Shown piece after piece: positions 6,395 to 14,430 of a DNA stretch of 16,163 bases. The position numbers were made by a program, and so were the translations under genes. Location: positions 1-16,163 of the forward strand of contig JABDJT010000244.1 of the NCBI GenBank assembly GCA_013003335.1. The letters are read 5' to 3'. This DNA comes from Verrucomicrobiales bacterium. Its GTDB lineage: Bacteria; Verrucomicrobiota; Verrucomicrobiia; Verrucomicrobiales; DEV007. The notes beneath the pieces were generated by a model. It was not told the DNA's origin. It ran no database searches and saw nothing but the letters and a program-made list of their open reading frames with translations. The first letter of the stretch is position 1. Every line of letters starts with the position of its first letter.

Positions 6395-8722
6395 TCAGTG
6401 TACGTAAACAAATTCGTTCAAATTCAGCATCACCCGGCACAATTCCTCGAGCGATTCCTCTTTCAAAAATTCCTGCATCACCTTCGATTCTTCGCCCGTC
6501 GGCTCGCGGCAAACTGCCAGCCGGAACGCCAGCCGAATTTGCTGGGCGGCATCCGCTTCACCCGCCTCAGCGCGCAATCTCGTCGCCAAATGTCCGGACT
6601 GGCGGGTGACAAACTCGCTATTGAAGAGGGTCAGAGCCTGCGTTGGCACCGTTGTGGTTCGCCGGCCGGGCGACGGTTGCGTCGTGTCACAAATGTCGAG
6701 CACCTCCAGCATGGGCAACATCAGCGAGCGTTTCACGAAAGCGTATATCGTCCGTCGACTGGCCTCGTTTTCGTCGAGCGGTTTCCAGATTTTTTCGGGA
6801 TCACTGTGCCCTTCCAGCGCCTGCGGGGGGATCGAAGGATAGGTGTGCGGACCGTGCATTTTCCGATTCAATTTCCCGCTCACTGCGAGAACGGAATCCC
6901 GAATCGCCTCGACCTCAAGCCGGCGAGAATTCTGCCTCGAGAGCAGCCGATTATCCGGATCTGTGTCCGGATTTCTGCCCGAGCTCAACTGTTGCCACGT
7001 CCGGCTGGTCAAAATCAGCCGGTGCAATTTCTTCAGCGACCAATCGGCTTCGTGGACGAACCAGTGCGCCAGCCAGTCGAGCAGTTCGGGATGCGTCGGC
7101 GCTTCGCCCATCAACCCAAAATCGTTGGGTGTGCGGACGAGTCCATTTCCAAAATGATGCATCCAGACGCGATTCACGATCACCCGTGCGGTCAACGGGT
7201 TTTCCGGATCGACGATCCAGTTCGCCAACCCGAGACGGCGGCGAGTTGTGTATTTGTCAGAACCGGAAAAATTCGCCGGAACTTTCAGGATCACCGGTGC
7301 TGCCGGATCTACTTTCTCGCCGTGATTCCCGGGCCGACCGCGGATCAAAAGATGTGTCACAGGAGGGTCGGACGATTTTTCCTCCCAAACGTACGCCATC
7401 GGCAAGTCCGGCCGCGCGGCGATCAGGGCGTCGATTTTGTCTCCCGGCATTGCTTTCGCGAGTTCTTTATCGAGTTGCTCACGGTGTTTTTCGACGAATT
7501 CCTTCTGCGTTTTCGTCTTCGGTTTCAAGAATGCAGCCACCACATTTTTCTCCAATTTGCTATCCCCGGATTCCAGAAACTCCCGCTCAAAATCAGATTT
7601 CAGCTTCGCGATTTTGGCATCCCGTTCCTGCAACGCCGACACTTCCGCCCGCGTCCCTGCCGGGACGGCCAGCTCCGTGCGTCCGTTCCGGGGCCGTTCC
7701 AACGGGTTGAATACGGCAGCCATCGCATAATAGTCGCGCTGCAACAGCGGCTCGAATTTGTGGTCGTGACAACGCGCGCAGGCCAGAGTCAGACCAAGCA
7801 TGGCCTGGCTCGTTGTGTTCAATATATCGTCAAGTTGATCGTAGCGATCTGTCGGCGGATCGGCTGGTTCATCATCCCAGTGCCCAAGTCGGAGAAAGCC
7901 GGTCCCGATCACCGATTCGCTCGACCGGTCCATTAGTTCATCGCCGGCCAGCTGCTCAATTACGAAACGGTCATACGGCTTGTCCGCGTTCAGCGAATCG
8001 ATCACCCAGTCACGGTAACGCCAGACGAATGGCTTGATCGCGTCGCGCTCGTATCCGTTTGTATCTGCGTACCGAACCGCGTCCAGCCAATGCCGCGCCC
8101 ATCGCTCGCCGTATCCCGGGCGGTCCAACAGGTCATCAATCAAAGCTTCCGCATTCGGGTTTTGCAGAAACGCATCCTGCTCCGCGATCGTGGGCGGCAA
8201 ACCAATCACGTCCAAATACAACCGACGCAAAAGCACGCCCGGCCCCGCCTTCGGCGAAAAATCGAGTCCGTTTTCCCCCAACTCTTTCCCGACGAACGCA
8301 TCAATCGGATTCTCAAAACCGGGCGGGAACGGCCGACTTTTGATTGTCTGAAAGGACCAATGCGCATCCGGCGATTCCGTCACCGTTTCATGATCCGGAA
8401 ATTTCGCGCCTGCTGCGATCCACGATTTCAGTTCTTCGATTTCTCCCGCCGAAAGCGGCGGACCTTCCGGCGGCATCCGCTCGTCCTCGTCTTGTTCTGA
8501 AACCCGGCTCACGATTTCGTCGAGAACCGGCCCATCATTCCCTCCCGCGTGAATCCACTTTCCTGCATCCAGGCGCAGGCCGGCCTTTTGCTTCAGTGGC
8601 CCATGGCAGGAAACGCAGCGTTTTTTGAGGAGCGGTTTAATTTCCGTTTCGTAATCAATCTCGCCAGCCGACAGCCAACTCTGCGGCAAAATAATCAGGG
8701 CGATGAAAACCAAAAACCTCAT
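6395..8722 (-). CDS. PSCyt1-DUF1549-DUF1553 exported cytochrome-like protein
   Basis: A 775-residue protein. The signal peptide is MRFLVFIALIILPQSWLSAG, with cleavage near residue 19. A PSCyt1 domain (about 20-110) carries the haem-binding motif C36-VS-C39-H40, then DUF1549 (about 120-330) has a second CxxCH at 315-319 (CARCHDHKFEP, typical of the domain), and DUF1553 covers about 495-750. The order matches the standard architecture in planctomycetes and verrucomicrobia. Residues 365-430 are Lys/Glu-rich and probably form a coiled coil. It is coupled to the downstream DUF1501 gene. The start at 8722 is preferred because it yields a signal peptide; the frame stays open to 8923, but that extension overlaps the opposite gene and has no motif. 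The start codon lies in a perfect inverted repeat, and no strong ribosome-binding site is seen. Confidence 0.92.
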   Translation of the reverse strand: MRFLVFIALIILPQSWLSAGEIDYETEIKPLLKKRCVSCHGPLKQKAGLRLDAGKWIHAGGNDGPVLDEIVSRVSEQDEDERMPPEGPPLSAGEIEELKSWIAAGAKFPDHETVTESPDAHWSFQTIKSRPFPPGFENPIDAFVGKELGENGLDFSPKAGPGVLLRRLYLDVIGLPPTIAEQDAFLQNPNAEALIDDLLDRPGYGERWARHWLDAVRYADTNGYERDAIKPFVWRYRDWVIDSLNADKPYDRFVIEQLAGDELMDRSSESVIGTGFLRLGHWDDEPADPPTDRYDQLDDILNTTSQAMLGLTLACARCHDHKFEPLLQRDYYAMAAVFNPLERPRNGRTELAVPAGTRAEVSALQERDAKIAKLKSDFEREFLESGDSKLEKNVVAAFLKPKTKTQKEFVEKHREQLDKELAKAMPGDKIDALIAARPDLPMAYVWEEKSSDPPVTHLLIRGRPGNHGEKVDPAAPVILKVPANFSGSDKYTTRRRLGLANWIVDPENPLTARVIVNRVWMHHFGNGLVRTPNDFGLMGEAPTHPELLDWLAHWFVHEADWSLKKLHRLILTSRTWQQLSSGRNPDTDPDNRLLSRQNSRRLEVEAIRDSVLAVSGKLNRKMHGPHTYPSIPPQALEGHSDPEKIWKPLDENEASRRTIYAFVKRSLMLPMLEVLDICDTTQPSPGRRTTTVPTQALTLFNSEFVTRQSGHLATRLRAEAGEADAAQQIRLAFRLAVCREPTGEESKVMQEFLKEESLEELCRVMLNLNEFVYVH

Positions 8723-8730
8723 CGCCCTGA
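8695..8730 (-). promoter_or_regulatory. Perfect 12-bp inverted repeat enclosing the DUF1553 start codon
   Basis: TCAGGGCGATGA (8695-8706) and TCATCGCCCTGA (8719-8730) are exact reverse complements separated by 12 nt. On the minus strand the first arm contains the ATG (8722-8720) and the only Shine-Dalgarno-like purines (AGGG). The second arm covers codons 6-9. In the mRNA a 12-bp, GC-rich stem would mask the start codon. A translation-control role is inference. Confidence 0.6.
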
Positions 8731-8854
8731 GAATTGCGAAAATGGGGATTTTCGTCAATGACGCCACCGCGCAGAAAACCAATGCGTCCGAAATCCGTGA
8801 ATACGCCGTTCGGCTTCGTTGACCAAACCCACTGAAAACAACTAACTTGTCTCC
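8723..8854. promoter_or_regulatory. Divergent intergenic region between the DUF1553 and DUF1501 genes
   Basis: These 132 nt separate two divergently read genes and must hold both promoters unless one transcript starts elsewhere. I see no convincing -35/-10 pair. CGAAAAT and ATTTTCG flank a GGGG tetraloop at 8737-8754, a perfect 7-bp stem just upstream of the minus-strand start. Confidence 0.4.
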
Positions 8855-10234
8855 ATGGCTGGCCATTTTCAGCATGCCTTTACTTTTCTGAACCCGCGCG
8901 TTCGCGAAGGCCTTACCGTCCACAGCCGACGCAGTATGCTGAAAACCGGGCTCGCTGGCATGGCGGGACTTTCCTTTCCCGAACTGCTTCGCGCCCGCGC
9001 GAAGAATCCGTCAGCCGGTAGCAACAAATCCGTGATCCTTCTCTGGATGACCGGCGGCCCGAGCCACATCGACACCTGGGATCCAAAGCCGGAGGCCCCG
9101 CTCGAAAATCGCGGTCCGTTCGGCACGATCCCGACGAAGCTGCCTGGCATTCGCCTCGCGGAACATTACCCACGACAGGCGGCAATGATGGACAAGCTGA
9201 CCCTGATCCGCTCAATGGTCTGCAAAGGCAGCAGCCACCAGCCGAACCAGGTCATGCAGACGGGAAATCTGAATGCGGCCCCGCGAATCAAGGCAAACGG
9301 CCGCATGTGGCCGGCCATCGGCTCTCTCGTGGCCAAGCACCACGGCCCAAACGATCCCCAGATGCCGCCCTATGTTGCGCTGAACATGCAGCACTGGTCC
9401 CACATCGCCTGGGGCGGGTATCTCGGGAAGCAATTCGATCCGTTTACCACCGGCCGTTCCGGTCCGAATTTCAAACTGCCCGCCGGGTTGACGATGGACC
9501 GGATGCGCAACCGGCAATCGCTCCACAAGCAAATGGACACGCTTCGTTCGGATCTGGATCAGGCCGGTTCGATGGAGGGTCTCGATTATTTTCACCAATC
9601 TGCTTTCGACCTCGTGGCTGGCGGAAAAGCCCAGGCCGCGTTCGATTTGTCGAAAGAATCCCCAAATACGATCGAGCGATACGGCGATCACGAGTGGTGT
9701 CAGCAGGCCCTGCTGGCGCGGCGATTGGTCGAGGCCGGTTCGAGTTTCGTGACGATTGATTTGAGCAAACACACCGCCTCCGGCACGTGGGATACCCATG
9801 GAATTCCCGGCGGCGTTTACGGCGGAATCACGAAAGGCCTGAAGCCACTGATGCCCGTTTTCGATCAGCTCTTTACCGTTCTCGTTTCCGATTTGGAAGA
9901 ACGCGGCCTGCTCGACGACACCCTCGTCATCGGGATGGGCGAATTCGGCCGGACACCGCAAATTGGCACCCAGAAAAGCAAAGACGGCCGGAATCACTGG
10001 CCGGTCGTGATGTCGATGATGCTTGCCGGCGGCGGATTCAACCACGGCCAAGTCATCGGCGAGACCGAAAAAGATGCCGGCGATGTGAAAGAGCGCCCCA
10101 TTTTTCCGGGCGATCTCGCGGCTACGATTTACCACCACTTCGGCATTCCCCAGGATTCGACCTACACCGATTTTTCCGGTCGCCCGCACTTCGCGGTCCA
10201 GGAGGGCGGCAAGCCGATTGCCGAATTGATCTGA
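8855..10234 (+). CDS. Second DUF1501 exported protein with twin-arginine signal
   Basis: A 459-residue DUF1501 paralogue. The Tat motif HSRRSMLKTGLAGMAGLSF (Arg25-Arg26) is followed by VILLWMTGGPSHIDTWDPKP (60-79) and, near the C-terminus, GMGEFGRTPQIG and GRNHWPVVMSMMLAGGG. These are the same two core motifs as in the copy at 4967-6391. Elsewhere the two differ widely, so this is an old paralogue rather than a recent duplication. It diverges from the DUF1553 gene and is not itself followed by a DUF1553 partner, unlike the usual pairing. The start at 8855 is the only upstream ATG that includes the Tat motif; no clear Shine-Dalgarno precedes it. Its TGA stop merges with a palindromic repeat. 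Confidence 0.9.
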   Translation: MAGHFQHAFTFLNPRVREGLTVHSRRSMLKTGLAGMAGLSFPELLRARAKNPSAGSNKSVILLWMTGGPSHIDTWDPKPEAPLENRGPFGTIPTKLPGIRLAEHYPRQAAMMDKLTLIRSMVCKGSSHQPNQVMQTGNLNAAPRIKANGRMWPAIGSLVAKHHGPNDPQMPPYVALNMQHWSHIAWGGYLGKQFDPFTTGRSGPNFKLPAGLTMDRMRNRQSLHKQMDTLRSDLDQAGSMEGLDYFHQSAFDLVAGGKAQAAFDLSKESPNTIERYGDHEWCQQALLARRLVEAGSSFVTIDLSKHTASGTWDTHGIPGGVYGGITKGLKPLMPVFDQLFTVLVSDLEERGLLDDTLVIGMGEFGRTPQIGTQKSKDGRNHWPVVMSMMLAGGGFNHGQVIGETEKDAGDVKERPIFPGDLAATIYHHFGIPQDSTYTDFSGRPHFAVQEGGKPIAELI

Positions 10235-10277
10235 ACTAATAAGGGTTGGTTTGGCGAACGTACCCTGTTGATTCGTT
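10235..10277. repeat. Stop-hugging palindromic repeat, copy 3, filling a convergent gap
   Basis: The whole 43-nt gap between two convergent TGA stops (10232-10234 on plus, 10280-10278 on minus) is this element. The right arm ACCCTGTTGATTCGTTT (10262-10278) is intact. The left arm (AACTAATAAGGGT) has lost about three bases. The inner stem is GTTT-GGC-GAAC at 10249-10259. It is placed so that it could terminate both transcripts (inference). Confidence 0.8.
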
Positions 10278-11183
10278 TCAGCCGTTTTTCAGGTGCTTCG
10301 CAAAAAAATCGCGAATCCGATTTCTGACCTCGTCGGTTTGAAATTCCTTCCCGCCGTGGCCGGCCCCCTCGATGACAACAAGCTCGGATTCGACACCGGC
10401 AGCTTTCAGTTTGTCGTGAAGTTTCTGACTTTGCTCAAGCGGGACACCGGGGTCTTTGCTGCCGTGCATGATGAGAAACGGAGGATCGTCGGCAGAAACC
10501 TGGTCGAGGGCGCTCGCATCTTTTGCCAATTCCGGGACATCCATCACGGTCGCGCCGAGCAGTTTCGCTCCGTTGGATTGCTCGACCTGTTCGCGGGTGC
10601 GGCCGTTTCCGATCGTGTTGGGCGGCATGGTGAGCAGTTCGCTCGGGCCGTACCAATTGCAAACCGCCCGGACGCGGCTCGAGACTTTTTCTTCACCATC
10701 AAATTTCCGCGTTCCCACAAGTGCGGCAAGATGCGCGCCGGCAGAGCCTCCCCAAACACCAATTTTTTCACCGTCGAGCCCGTGCTTCGCCGCATTTTGC
10801 CGGAGCCAGCGAACCGCAGCGTAGCAATCGTTGATTTGAGCCGGCCACTGCGCAACATCGGTGAGCCGGTAACTGATGCTGGCCACGGCGAAGTCGTGCG
10901 CTGCGAGAAAGGCGGCCTTGCAGTTGTTCTTGTTTCCGTTTTTCCAGCCGCCACCGTGAATCCAAATCACGACCGGTAATGCCGTTTTTGCGTCCACTTT
11001 TTCCGGCAGGTAGAGGTCGAGCTTCAGGGAAACACCGTCGTGTTCGGCAAATTCCAGATCGCGGATCACGCGTACGCCGGTCGGAATTTTGGGCGCCTTC
11101 TTATTCTTCGGCGACGATTTCTCCTGCGCGAATCCGGTCAGGGCGAGCAGGAAAAAGACTGGGAGCAGAAGGGTGTGTTTCAT
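10278..11183 (-). CDS. Secreted alpha/beta hydrolase, BD-FAE/HSL-like esterase
   Basis: A 301-residue serine hydrolase with a signal peptide (MKHTLLLPVFFLLALTGFAQ) and a Lys-rich linker. The oxyanion motif is HGGGW at 76-80 and the nucleophile elbow GGSAG has Ser147. Asp244 (HGSKDPGVP) and His276 (GAGHGG) complete the triad. This pattern fits the BD-FAE/carboxylesterase group, which includes acetyl-xylan and feruloyl esterases in PVC bacteria that degrade polysaccharides. The substrate is unknown. It begins 31 nt after the Nudix gene on the same strand and is probably the last gene of that transcript. The TGA stop adjoins the palindromic element. Confidence 0.9.
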   Translation of the reverse strand: MKHTLLLPVFFLLALTGFAQEKSSPKNKKAPKIPTGVRVIRDLEFAEHDGVSLKLDLYLPEKVDAKTALPVVIWIHGGGWKNGNKNNCKAAFLAAHDFAVASISYRLTDVAQWPAQINDCYAAVRWLRQNAAKHGLDGEKIGVWGGSAGAHLAALVGTRKFDGEEKVSSRVRAVCNWYGPSELLTMPPNTIGNGRTREQVEQSNGAKLLGATVMDVPELAKDASALDQVSADDPPFLIMHGSKDPGVPLEQSQKLHDKLKAAGVESELVVIEGAGHGGKEFQTDEVRNRIRDFFAKHLKNG

Positions 11184-11214
11184 CCCGCAGTCGTATCGCG
11201 CTGTAGCGAAATTT

Positions 11215-11790
11215 TCAATACCACAACCGCCCTATCGTCTCGTGCGATTTCGATTTCGCGAGATAAAGCGCAGCATAGATTTTGAAATCAATGAGCTTAC
11301 CCTCGGCCCGGCGATCGTTGCACCATTTCGGAATGTCCGACTGATGGACGATGTGAACCTTAATGTCCTCCGATGAGTCACCTCCACCGTCGGAAACCCT
11401 GGTCAGGCCGGTGGCGTAAAAAAACGTGACGACCTCGGTGCTCAATCCTGCGGAAGTCGGGGTGTCTCCGAGCGGTTTCCAGCTTTTCGCTTCGTATCCG
11501 GTTTCCTCCTTCAACTCCCGCCGCGCGGCGGTTTCGAGCGGCTCGTCTTCCTGAAGCGGAATATCGCCGGCGAGCCCGGCGGGCAGCTCGATCACATTTT
11601 TCTCAACCGGTGGCCGAAATTGCTCGGTCAGTACGACGCGTTTGTCATCGGTCACGGCCAGAACAGCGACTACGCCTTTTGCGTTCGGGCGGTTGGCAAA
11701 TTCCCACGGGCGATCGCCAGTGGTCTGCCGCAACTCAATAAACTTTCCGCCGTGCAGCAATTCGCCGCCGTTCTCTGGCTCGCTGCTCAT
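11215..11790 (-). CDS. Nudix hydrolase, ADP-ribose pyrophosphatase-like
   Basis: A 191-residue Nudix protein. The catalytic box lies at about 72-100 and contains ETAARRELKEETGYEA (86-101) with the metal-binding glutamates 92, 95 and 96. The upstream glycine segment GLAGDIPLQEDE is about two residues longer than the strict G-x5-E spacing. An N-terminal beta domain and a proline-glycine region after the box (TPTSAGLSTE) resemble the ADP-ribose/nucleoside-diphosphate-sugar branch. It should cleave a nucleoside diphosphate linked to another moiety; the exact substrate is not determinable. The start at 11790 overlaps the dehydrogenase stop (ATGA) with GGGAG about 8 nt upstream; longer in-frame starts lie inside the dehydrogenase gene. 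Confidence 0.9.
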   Translation of the reverse strand: MSSEPENGGELLHGGKFIELRQTTGDRPWEFANRPNAKGVVAVLAVTDDKRVVLTEQFRPPVEKNVIELPAGLAGDIPLQEDEPLETAARRELKEETGYEAKSWKPLGDTPTSAGLSTEVVTFFYATGLTRVSDGGGDSSEDIKVHIVHQSDIPKWCNDRRAEGKLIDFKIYAALYLAKSKSHETIGRLWY

Positions 11791-12830
11791 TCGGATTCTC
11801 CCGGACATAGGATCACTTTCATGAGTCCATCTTCGTTTCTGTAGAGTTTTTGAAACCACTCCGAACCGTCTTTCAAATCGGCGATCGCCGAAATCAGCGG
11901 TTCCACCTTGATTGATCCGTCGGCCACAGCGTTCACCGCGGCTTCGTATTCGCCGGCGGACGCGCAGCTGCCGAACACACTCAATTCGCGTGTCACAACG
12001 GCCTGGAGTGGAAACGGCACCTCGGCTTTCAAATTCCCGATGCAGCCGATCGAGCCGCCTTTTTTCACCGACTCGACCGCAATTTTCATGGTGGGGCCAA
12101 AGCCGACGACCTCAAGCGCGACATCCGCGCCATCGTCATTCCCGACCAATTCGCGGACCTGTGCCGGCACGTCTTCGTTCGAAATCAGCGCGTGATCCGC
12201 ACCGAGTTCTTTCGCGAGTTCGAGCCGTTTTTCGTCCAGATCTACCGCGATCACCGTGCCGGCGCCTTTTGCTTTCAACGCCTGCACAACGAGCAGGCCA
12301 ATCAAACCGGCCCCGACCACGACGGCGGAATCGCCCGGGTTTAGCGGCACTCGATTCACGCCGTGAAGCGCAATAGAAACGGGTTCAGCAAAGGCGGCCT
12401 GTTCGTATTCGACCGCATCGGGGATCGGGCAAAGAATGTGTTGCGGCACTTTGACAAATTCGGCAAACGCACCGTGGCGGCGGTAATCGTCGCAGGAAAC
12501 CCCCAGCACATTTCGCTCCGGGCAAAGATTGATCTGTCCACTCCTGCACGCTTCGCATTCGCCGCAATACACGGTCGAATCAAAAGTCACGCGATCACCC
12601 GGCTTCCAGTCCGTCACTTCCGAACCAACCTCCGCGATCTGCCCCGCAGCCTCGTGTCCCATGATGATCGGCGGCTGCCGACGCCCCGATGAGCCGTCCA
12701 TCCCGTGGATGTCTGATCCGCAAATTCCGCAGGCTTTCACCGCGATCAGCACTTCCTTCGGTCCGACCTCCGGGTTTGGCGCATCGCCGTATTCGAACTG
12801 ATTGTATGCCGTGAGCGTGAGGGCTTTCAT
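11787..12830 (-). CDS. Zinc-dependent medium-chain dehydrogenase, polyol/threonine dehydrogenase-like
   Basis: A 347-residue cytoplasmic MDR-family dehydrogenase. Catalytic zinc ligands are Cys37 (CGICGSD) and His59-Glu60 (GHEAAG), with a further glutamate at 149. Structural zinc is held by Cys89, 92, 95 and 103. The Rossmann motif is GAGLIG at 173-178, followed by Asp197 at the end of the second strand, which points to NAD rather than NADP. The overall pattern resembles sorbitol, galactitol-phosphate and threonine dehydrogenases, so it probably oxidises a sugar alcohol or related secondary alcohol. It overlaps the Nudix gene by 4 nt, so the two are co-translated. No ribosome-binding site is evident at the start. 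Confidence 0.92.
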   Translation of the reverse strand: MKALTLTAYNQFEYGDAPNPEVGPKEVLIAVKACGICGSDIHGMDGSSGRRQPPIIMGHEAAGQIAEVGSEVTDWKPGDRVTFDSTVYCGECEACRSGQINLCPERNVLGVSCDDYRRHGAFAEFVKVPQHILCPIPDAVEYEQAAFAEPVSIALHGVNRVPLNPGDSAVVVGAGLIGLLVVQALKAKGAGTVIAVDLDEKRLELAKELGADHALISNEDVPAQVRELVGNDDGADVALEVVGFGPTMKIAVESVKKGGSIGCIGNLKAEVPFPLQAVVTRELSVFGSCASAGEYEAAVNAVADGSIKVEPLISAIADLKDGSEWFQKLYRNEDGLMKVILCPGESE

Positions 12831-12857
12831 TCGGTGTGAGTTTGAAGTTTCAAGCGT

Positions 12858-13301
12858 TCAGTTTTCAGCCGCGGACTCCGCAGAATTGAGGCGCGAGCGT
12901 TTGGTGAAGAAGAACGCGAGACGGGTCAGGATTGCAAGGAGAAGGATGAGCCAGTGGGGGAGTGTCAGGATTCGATCCGCCAATGAGTTCTGTGAATCGT
13001 TTCCAAATCGGGGTTTCGGGAAAAATGGCGGGTTGAAGATTTGCCCGTGAACCCGCGAGCTTCCCTGCTCGATTCTTTGATTCGTCAAAACGATTGGTTT
13101 CTCGGAAGCATAGTCTGCATGATATTCGACAAAAGTGGTCGACCACAGCTGCCCTACCACAACGGTACGTTCATTTGAAATGCCCACTTGAACGGCAGTC
13201 AACCAGACTTCGCTTGCACCCCACATCGAAAGGATCAGCCCAACCAAAATCCAGAACGTAATTCCAGCGCGACGACGGTCGGACGAATCGGCAGGATTCA
13301 T
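12858..13301 (-). CDS. Hypothetical membrane protein with two transmembrane helices
   Basis: A 147-residue protein of no recognised family. A first helix at about 12-34 (ITFWILVGLILSMWGASEVW) follows a short charged N-terminus. A periplasmic or extracytoplasmic segment of about 75 residues comes next, and a second helix (LPHWLILLLAILTRLAFFF) precedes a basic tail (TKRSR). The start at 13301 has GGAG just upstream; a TTG at 13313 would add four residues. It lies between a secreted hydrolase and the dehydrogenase on the same strand, with 42 and 27 nt gaps. The mid-segment contains the basic IEQGSSRVHGQIF and no cysteines. No function is proposed. Confidence 0.65.
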   Translation of the reverse strand: MNPADSSDRRRAGITFWILVGLILSMWGASEVWLTAVQVGISNERTVVVGQLWSTTFVEYHADYASEKPIVLTNQRIEQGSSRVHGQIFNPPFFPKPRFGNDSQNSLADRILTLPHWLILLLAILTRLAFFFTKRSRLNSAESAAEN

Positions 13302-13309
13302 TCTCCATT

Positions 13310-13340
13310 CCAATTGACTTCACTTCGCTTCGAATCTTTT
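13310..13340. repeat. Second dispersed repeat family, short copy
   Basis: This copy reads CCAATTGACTTCACTTCG then CTTCGAATCTTTT. It matches both ends of 4902-4952 but lacks the 20-nt internal unit. It sits in the 42-nt gap between the secreted hydrolase stop (13344) and the hypothetical membrane protein start, so it forms nearly all of that spacer. Confidence 0.65.
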
Positions 13341-13343
13341 ACT

Positions 13344-14393
13344 TCATTTCCCGCTCTCTTTTTCCGCTTCGCCGGTTTCGAGGTCGGCGAACTTTTCGAC
13401 TTCCCAGACGGCGGGCCTCCCTTTTCGCTGCGCCGCAAGCCAGTTCAGGGCGGGTTCGTGAATGATTTCGTGGCCGCCTTCGAAGATCGTGAGGCGGGTG
13501 TTCCCGGCTGTTTTTCGAAAGACCGGCTGCCGCTTTTCGCCATAAAACGAATCGGGATTCGCAGGCTCCGGTGGGGATTGGGTCTTGTAAAACTTCGCGA
13601 TGACGGAATCGGCAACCTGATTTGATTCATCCACGACTGCGTTCCAGGCATGGAGCGAGTGGGTAAAAGGAACGCTGCCGGTGCGGCCGTCGTGGACTCC
13701 GTGGTTAATGTCGAGCGGGACATTTTTCGCGGCCGAAAGCCAGGTCACGGGCGAACGCCGGGTCGCCGATTTGGCGCGATCCGTGCCGCTCTCGGGACGC
13801 CCTCCGAGGGCATTTTCGATGTCTTTGGCGTAGCGACTGAATTTTTCGTTGCCGTCGCACTCGGCATGCCAGGCTGCGATGTCGGATATCCCGCACCATG
13901 CTGAAACCCCGGCCCAGATTTCGGGCGCACGACCGGCCATGAGCAAGCTGGCATGACCGCCACCGGAAACGCCAATTGCGTAGATCCGATCGGCATCAAT
14001 TTTCGCATTCGCTTTCGCAAAGTCGACGGCACTGACGATGTCCGCCACGGCCAGGTCGGCCCCCATCGCTTCCGGCGTGCGATTCGGGCCACGAAAATTC
14101 GGATGGATGAACGCCCAGCCGACTTTCTGACACCACTTCGCGTAGACCGCCTCACCGCCGTCCTGCTTGTAATGACTCGACCAGGTGTGCAGGCCGACGA
14201 GAAGGGGGACTGGTTTGTCCGATTCCGGTTTCCAAAACAGAGCGGGCTGTTCGGATTGATCGCCGCTCGATTGATAGGTCACCACTTTGACTCCGTCCGG
14301 GTAGCCCTTCACCGATTCGGGATCGACGGCAGGTGTGGATTTCATCCCAATCAAAAATACAGACAGGCAGAAAACAGCAGGGACAGGCTTCAT
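13344..14393 (-). CDS. Secreted serine hydrolase, prolyl-oligopeptidase/PHB-esterase-like alpha/beta fold
   Basis: A 349-residue protein with an N-terminal hydrophobic signal (about residues 5-16) ending near Ala22. The nucleophile elbow is GVSGGGH with Ser143, the acid is likely Asp235 (NHGVHDG) and the histidine is His308 (FEGGHEIIH). It also has LLVGLHTWSS at 64-73, where the oxyanion hole is expected. It resembles secreted S9-type peptidases and esterases of the dienelactone/PHB-depolymerase type, with no beta-propeller domain. Substrates may be acyl groups on polysaccharides or peptides; sequence alone cannot decide. Two Cys (168, 179) could pair in the periplasm. It starts 37 nt after the M23 peptidase on the same strand, with no clear ribosome-binding site. 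Confidence 0.87.
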   Translation of the reverse strand: MKPVPAVFCLSVFLIGMKSTPAVDPESVKGYPDGVKVVTYQSSGDQSEQPALFWKPESDKPVPLLVGLHTWSSHYKQDGGEAVYAKWCQKVGWAFIHPNFRGPNRTPEAMGADLAVADIVSAVDFAKANAKIDADRIYAIGVSGGGHASLLMAGRAPEIWAGVSAWCGISDIAAWHAECDGNEKFSRYAKDIENALGGRPESGTDRAKSATRRSPVTWLSAAKNVPLDINHGVHDGRTGSVPFTHSLHAWNAVVDESNQVADSVIAKFYKTQSPPEPANPDSFYGEKRQPVFRKTAGNTRLTIFEGGHEIIHEPALNWLAAQRKGRPAVWEVEKFADLETGEAEKESGK

Positions 14394-14430
14394 GTCTGCG
14401 ATTCTAAATTCCGGTGAGGAAAAAGAAACG

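Noticed and set aside
6347..7936. Long open frame on the plus strand, 529 codons
   Set aside because: It lies opposite the strongly supported DUF1501 and DUF1553 genes. Its product is Arg-rich with no motif, typical of an antisense shadow.
8813..8841. Possible fifth copy of the stop-hugging palindrome
   Set aside because: CGTTGACCAAACCC resembles the right half only loosely, no second arm is present, and it lies between gene starts rather than at a stop.
8723..8923. Extension of the DUF1553 gene upstream to 8923
   Set aside because: It runs through the divergent region into the opposite DUF1501 gene and hides the signal peptide that begins at 8722.
12842..12856. Small palindrome TTGAA-GT-TTCAA near the dehydrogenase start
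   Set aside because: The arms are only 5 bp and A/T-rich, which is expected by chance in this much sequence. No similar site is seen elsewhere in the window.
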